Below are positions 60,907 through 64,000 of a DNA stretch of 64,000 bases, in pieces. The notes beneath the pieces were generated by a model. It saw nothing but the letters and a program-made list of their open reading frames with translations, was not told where the DNA came from and searched no databases. Positions within the stretch are counted from its first letter, which is position 1. Each line of letters starts with the position of its first letter. This DNA comes from Microbulbifer pacificus (GTDB lineage Bacteria; Pseudomonadota; Gammaproteobacteria; Pseudomonadales; Cellvibrionaceae). The stretch spans positions 1,801,001 to 1,865,000 of the forward strand of contig NZ_PREV01000026.1 of the NCBI RefSeq assembly GCF_002959965.1. Direction: 5' to 3'. The translations under genes were made by a program, and so were the position numbers.

Positions 60907-62013
60907 ATGGCCGATTTGTTTGAAAACCCCATGGGCCTGGACGGCTTCGAATTCGTCGAGTTCACCGCGCCGGAGAAGGGCATTCTGGAAACCGTTTTCG
61001 CGGCCATGGGCTTCACCAAAGTGGCTCGCCACCGCACCAAAGATGTGGAACTGTGGCGCCAGGGCGACATCAACTTCATCACCAACTACGAGCCGGGCAG
61101 TCACGCCGACTACTATGCTCGTGAGCACGGCCCCTCTGCCTGTGGCCTCGCATTCCGGGTCAAAGATGCGACCCTGGCGTATAACGAAGCGATCAAGAAA
61201 GGCGCTCAGCCGGTAAAAGTGGAGACCGGCCCGATGGAGCTGCGCCTGCCCGCGATCAAGGGTATCGGTGGCGCGACCCTGTATCTGATTGACCGTTATA
61301 AAGAAGGCGAAACCATTTACGACATCGACTTCCACTGGCTGGAAGGCGTCGACAAGCACCCGGAAGGCTGTGGTTTCCACACCCTGGACCACCTGACCCA
61401 CAATGTCTATCGCGGTCGCATGGACTATTGGGCCAATTACTATCAGGACCTGTTCAACTTCCGCGAAATCCGCTACTTCGACATCAAGGGTGAATACACC
61501 GGCCTGCTGTCCAAGGCCATGACCGCGCCGGACGGCAAAATCCGCATCCCGCTGAACGAAGAAGCGGCTGGCGGTGGCGGCCAGATTGAAGAGTTCCTGA
61601 TGAAGTACAACGGGGAAGGCATTCAGCACATCGCGTTTGCCTGCGACGATCTGGTCTCCTGCTGGGATCGCCTGAAGGCTCAGGGCATGCAGTTTATGAC
61701 TCCGCCTCCGGAGACCTACTACGAGATGCTGGAAGAGCGCCTGCCGGGCCACGGCGAGCCCATCGCGGAGCTGAAAGCCCGCGGCATTCTGCTGGATGGC
61801 ACCACCGAGGGTGGCCAGCCGCGCTTGCTGCTGCAGATCTTCTCCGCCAATATGCTGGGGCCGGTGTTCTTCGAGTTCATTCAGCGCAAGGAAGATGAAG
61901 GCTTTGGCGAGGGTAACTTCAAGGCACTGTTCGAATCCATCGAGCGCGACCAGCTGCAGCGCGGCGTTATTGGTGGAAAGGACGGCGGCAAGGGCAAAGA
62001 AGACGCGGCCTAA
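60907..62013 (+). CDS. hppD: 4-hydroxyphenylpyruvate dioxygenase
   Basis: Converts 4-hydroxyphenylpyruvate to homogentisate in tyrosine catabolism. The 368-residue protein has the iron ligands H162 ([10 protein letters not shown]), H241 ([10 protein letters not shown]) and E322 ([10 protein letters not shown]), matching the H161/H240/E322 triad of Pseudomonas HPPD. The start (GGAGG eight bases ahead) is clear. It heads a three-gene unit with a VOC protein and an FAH-family hydrolase; spacing 26 and 43 bases. Confidence 0.96.
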   Translation: MADLFENPMGLDGFEFVEFTAPEKGILETVFAAMGFTKVARHRTKDVELWRQGDINFITNYEPGSHADYYAREHGPSACGLAFRVKDATLAYNEAIKKGAQPVKVETGPMELRLPAIKGIGGATLYLIDRYKEGETIYDIDFHWLEGVDKHPEGCGFHTLDHLTHNVYRGRMDYWANYYQDLFNFREIRYFDIKGEYTGLLSKAMTAPDGKIRIPLNEEAAGGGGQIEEFLMKYNGEGIQHIAFACDDLVSCWDRLKAQGMQFMTPPPETYYEMLEERLPGHGEPIAELKARGILLDGTTEGGQPRLLLQIFSANMLGPVFFEFIQRKEDEGFGEGNFKALFESIERDQLQRGVIGGKDGGKGKEDAA

Positions 62014-62039
62014 AACAGCCGCGTATCGGGAGGCCATAC

Positions 62040-62588
62040 ATGGCAATCAAACGTATTCATCACGTGGCTTATCGCTGCCGTGATGCCAGGGAGACCGTGG
62101 AGTTTTACCGCGATCTCCTGGGCATGGACTTTCAGCTTGCTATCGCCGAAGACAAGGTGCCCTCCACCGGGGCGCCTGATCCCTATATGCACGTGTTCCT
62201 CGATGCGGGGCAGGGCAATGTACTGGCGTTCTTTGAGCTGCCGAACTCCCCGGATATGGGGCGCGACGAAAATACCCCGAAGTGGGTGCAGCACATTGCG
62301 CTGGAAGTGGAGAGCATGGACGAGCTGCTGGCGATGAAGCAGAAGTTGGAAGACGCGGGAATTGATGTGCTCGGCCCCACCGATCACACCATTTTCAAGT
62401 CCATCTATTTCTTCGATCCCAACGGCCACCGTATCGAACTTGCCGCCAACACCGCCAAGCCCGGTATGCACAAGGAGCTGAAGCGGGTGGCGGAAGATAT
62501 GCTGGAGGAATGGTCCCGTACCAAGAAGGCACCGCGTCACGCGGCCTGGATGCACGGCGAAACAGATTTCAAACCTCTGGATCCTTAA
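62040..62588 (+). CDS. VOC family protein (glyoxalase-like) in the tyrosine degradation operon
   Basis: A 182-residue protein with two beta-alpha-beta-beta-beta modules of the vicinal oxygen chelate fold. Metal-ligand candidates are H7 or H8 (KRIHHVAY), H in VQHIALEVE and E in NGHRIELAAN, as in glyoxalases and dioxygenases. Its place between HPPD and FAH suggests a role in homogentisate or maleylacetoacetate processing, but the reaction cannot be read from the sequence. Not an intact homogentisate dioxygenase, which is a cupin. Confidence 0.85.
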   Translation: MAIKRIHHVAYRCRDARETVEFYRDLLGMDFQLAIAEDKVPSTGAPDPYMHVFLDAGQGNVLAFFELPNSPDMGRDENTPKWVQHIALEVESMDELLAMKQKLEDAGIDVLGPTDHTIFKSIYFFDPNGHRIELAANTAKPGMHKELKRVAEDMLEEWSRTKKAPRHAAWMHGETDFKPLDP

Positions 62589-62631
62589 TCCTAAAGAATC
62601 CAAATCCTAACGAACCTGAGAGGAAGGCACA

Positions 62632-63639
62632 GTGAAGTTAGCCAGCCTTAAACACGGGCGCGACGGCAAGCTCGTCGTTGTCAGTGATGACCTGACCCGC
62701 ATGGTGGCAGCCGGCGATATCGCGGCCACCCTGCAATACGCCCTGGATAATTGGGCGGAACTCGCCCCGCAGCTGGAAGACCTGCAGCGGAAGCTGAACA
62801 GCGGTGAAATCAAAGGTGAAGCCTTCGATCAGACCGCCTGCCACTCCCCGCTGCCGCGCGCCTACCACTGGGCAGACGGCAGTGCCTACGTTAACCACGT
62901 CGAACTGGTGCGCAAGGCCCGCGGAGCGGAAATGCCGGAGAGCTTCTGGACCGACCCGCTGATGTACCAGGGCGGCTCGGATACCTTCCTGGCGCCACGC
63001 GAGCCGGTGAAGATGCCGCAGTCCGAAGGCTTCGGTATCGACTTCGAGGCGGAAATCGCGGTCATCACCGACGATGTGCCCATGGGGGTTTCCCCTGAGG
63101 ATGCGCTGAAGCACATTCGCCTGGTGATGCTGGTAAACGATGTTTCCCTGCGCGGTCTGATCCCGAATGAACTGGCAAAAGGCTTTGGCTTCTATCAATC
63201 CAAGCCGTCCAGTGCATTTTCGCCGGTTTGTGTCACGCCGGAGCAGCTGGGCAACCACTGGCGGGAGGGTAAGCTTCACCTGCCGCTGGTATCCGAACTG
63301 AATGGTGAAAAATTTGGTGAACCGAATGCCGGTGTGGACATGACCTTCCACTTTGGTCAGTTGATTGCCCACGCTGCAAAGACCCGACCGCTGGGCGCGG
63401 GTACGATCATCGGTTCCGGTACCGTATCGAACAAACTCGACGGCGGTCCCGGAAAGCCGGTGAAAGAGGGTGGTGTGGGTTACAGCTGCATCGCCGAGAT
63501 CCGTATGATCGAAACCATCGAAAATGGCAAGCCGAGCACCGCGTTCATGCAGTTCGGTGACAGGATTGCGATAGAAATGCTGGACGACCAAGGTCGTTCC
63601 ATCTTCGGACGCATCGAGCAGATCGTAGAGCAGGGCTGA
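62632..63639 (+). CDS. Fumarylacetoacetate hydrolase family protein
   Basis: Starts at GTG 62632 with GAGAGGAAGG ahead; 335 residues. The FAH fold is shown by the DFEAEIAVITDDVPMGV metal-binding acidic strand, VNDVSLRG, the KPSSAFSP segment and the C-terminal GTIIGSGTVSN. Likely the last step of tyrosine breakdown, giving fumarate and acetoacetate. A strong hairpin follows the stop (63667-63688). Confidence 0.9.
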   Translation: MKLASLKHGRDGKLVVVSDDLTRMVAAGDIAATLQYALDNWAELAPQLEDLQRKLNSGEIKGEAFDQTACHSPLPRAYHWADGSAYVNHVELVRKARGAEMPESFWTDPLMYQGGSDTFLAPREPVKMPQSEGFGIDFEAEIAVITDDVPMGVSPEDALKHIRLVMLVNDVSLRGLIPNELAKGFGFYQSKPSSAFSPVCVTPEQLGNHWREGKLHLPLVSELNGEKFGEPNAGVDMTFHFGQLIAHAAKTRPLGAGTIIGSGTVSNKLDGGPGKPVKEGGVGYSCIAEIRMIETIENGKPSTAFMQFGDRIAIEMLDDQGRSIFGRIEQIVEQG

Positions 63640-63666
63640 TCGGGTTTCCTGGTTGCCCAGTTTCGC

Positions 63667-63695
63667 AAGCGGCCCGTCAGGGCCGCTTCTCGTTT
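63667..63695 (+). terminator. Terminator after the tyrosine operon
   Basis: Perfect 9-bp stem AAGCGGCCC/GGGCCGCTT with a GTCA loop, followed by CTCGTTT. The T tract is short. Confidence 0.75.
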
Positions 63696-64000
63696 GCCCC
63701 TCTTCTCCCCGGGCATTTTTTGGTTTCTGTGCGCCGAATAACAGGTGGTGAGCTGGCTTGGAAAATCATTCCGGTTGAATACGTTGGCCTGTCGATTCTG
63801 TGCTCCATTTTTCGGATAAAAAAATCAAGCAAAATTATTTCGTGAAAACGCTTGCGCGCTCCTGCTGGTCTCCGTATAGTTCGCGCCCTCGCCGCTGACG
63901 AGGCAACTCAAAGCGCGGCGTTAAGGCGAAGTAAGCTGTTGATCTTCAAAGGGTTTTCCCGGAAAAAGAATTTCAGAAAGCGCTTGCCAAGGTCGAAGAG
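63696..64000. other. Right-edge non-coding region with probable rRNA or tRNA operon leader
   Basis: No protein gene in these 305 bases. A stable-RNA promoter (63852-63880) is followed by a boxA-like TGATCTTCAAA (63940-63950; 8 of 11 matches to TGCTCTTTAAC) and by AAAGCGCTTGCCA (63978-63990), which has the form of a second tandem -35. The RNA gene itself is beyond the window. Confidence 0.55.
63852..63880 (+). promoter_or_regulatory. Stable-RNA-type promoter
   Basis: TTGCGC (63852-63857), an exact 17-base spacer and TATAGT (63875-63880), followed by a GC-rich discriminator TCGCGCCC, the feature that makes rRNA and tRNA promoters sensitive to the stringent response. Transcription should start near 63887. 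Confidence 0.65.

Noticed and set aside
1..64000. CRISPR arrays, integrase genes, insertion sequences or prophage
   Set aside because: No regularly spaced repeats, transposase or integrase motifs were seen; only small palindromic elements occur.

Overview
The window is about 60% GC and almost entirely coding. It reads as chromosome of a marine, polysaccharide-degrading gammaproteobacterium. Three things point to the Cellvibrionales (a Microbulbifer- or Saccharophagus-like genome): a complete alginate-utilisation locus with PL6, PL7 and PL17 lyases, a polyserine-linked multidomain lyase, and the polA/engB, finR/fpr and cytochrome oxidase assembly neighbourhoods. This placement is inferred from gene content, not from a search.

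Layout. 1-3942: tail of a cytochrome c oxidase assembly operon (SURF1, a small CxxxC membrane protein, heme A synthase CtaA, heme O synthase, SCO). 4057-4848: a CPBP membrane protease. 4862-7586: divergent zinc uptake genes (znuCB and znuA) around a candidate Zur box; znuC seems to start at CTG. 7615-12857: a small secreted protein, polA, an 800-base region with two candidate structured RNAs and a double Fur box, a small iron-regulated unknown, and engB. 12994-18952: cytochrome c4, a DsbA-like protein, a soluble FTR1-type cytochrome c protein, two secreted paralogues of unknown function, an ACT-domain protein and a metallo-beta-lactamase-like protein. 19031-22055: an M28 lipoprotein peptidase, a long palindromic element and a GNAT/C39-peptidase fusion.

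22220-40153 is the alginate locus. Secreted PL7 and PL6 lyases and the exolytic PL17 degrade alginate; two TonB-dependent receptors take up oligomers; KdgF, an MFS permease, a DEH reductase and KDG kinase complete the route to KDPG. A FadR-type GntR regulator closes the locus. Copies of an AATTGGT motif, two of them perfect palindromes, occur in its intergenic regions and probably mark the regulon. No KDPG aldolase is present here.

40485-43769: a RimK-like ATP-grasp ligase and the divergent finR-like/fpr pair. 44060-56646: nine consecutive minus-strand genes that look like one system: two Tat-exported TldD-like metalloproteases flanking a signal-less TldE, then DUF4159, MoxR ATPase, DUF58, BatA-like, a large DUF4175-like protein and another membrane protein. 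This is the best candidate for an undescribed system. 57062-60617: a membrane-stress operon (unknown, PspA, YqiJ-like, flotillin YqiK). 60907-63639: tyrosine catabolism (HPPD, VOC protein, FAH family). The last 150 bases hold a stable-RNA-type promoter and boxA-like sequence, so an rRNA or tRNA operon probably begins just beyond the window.
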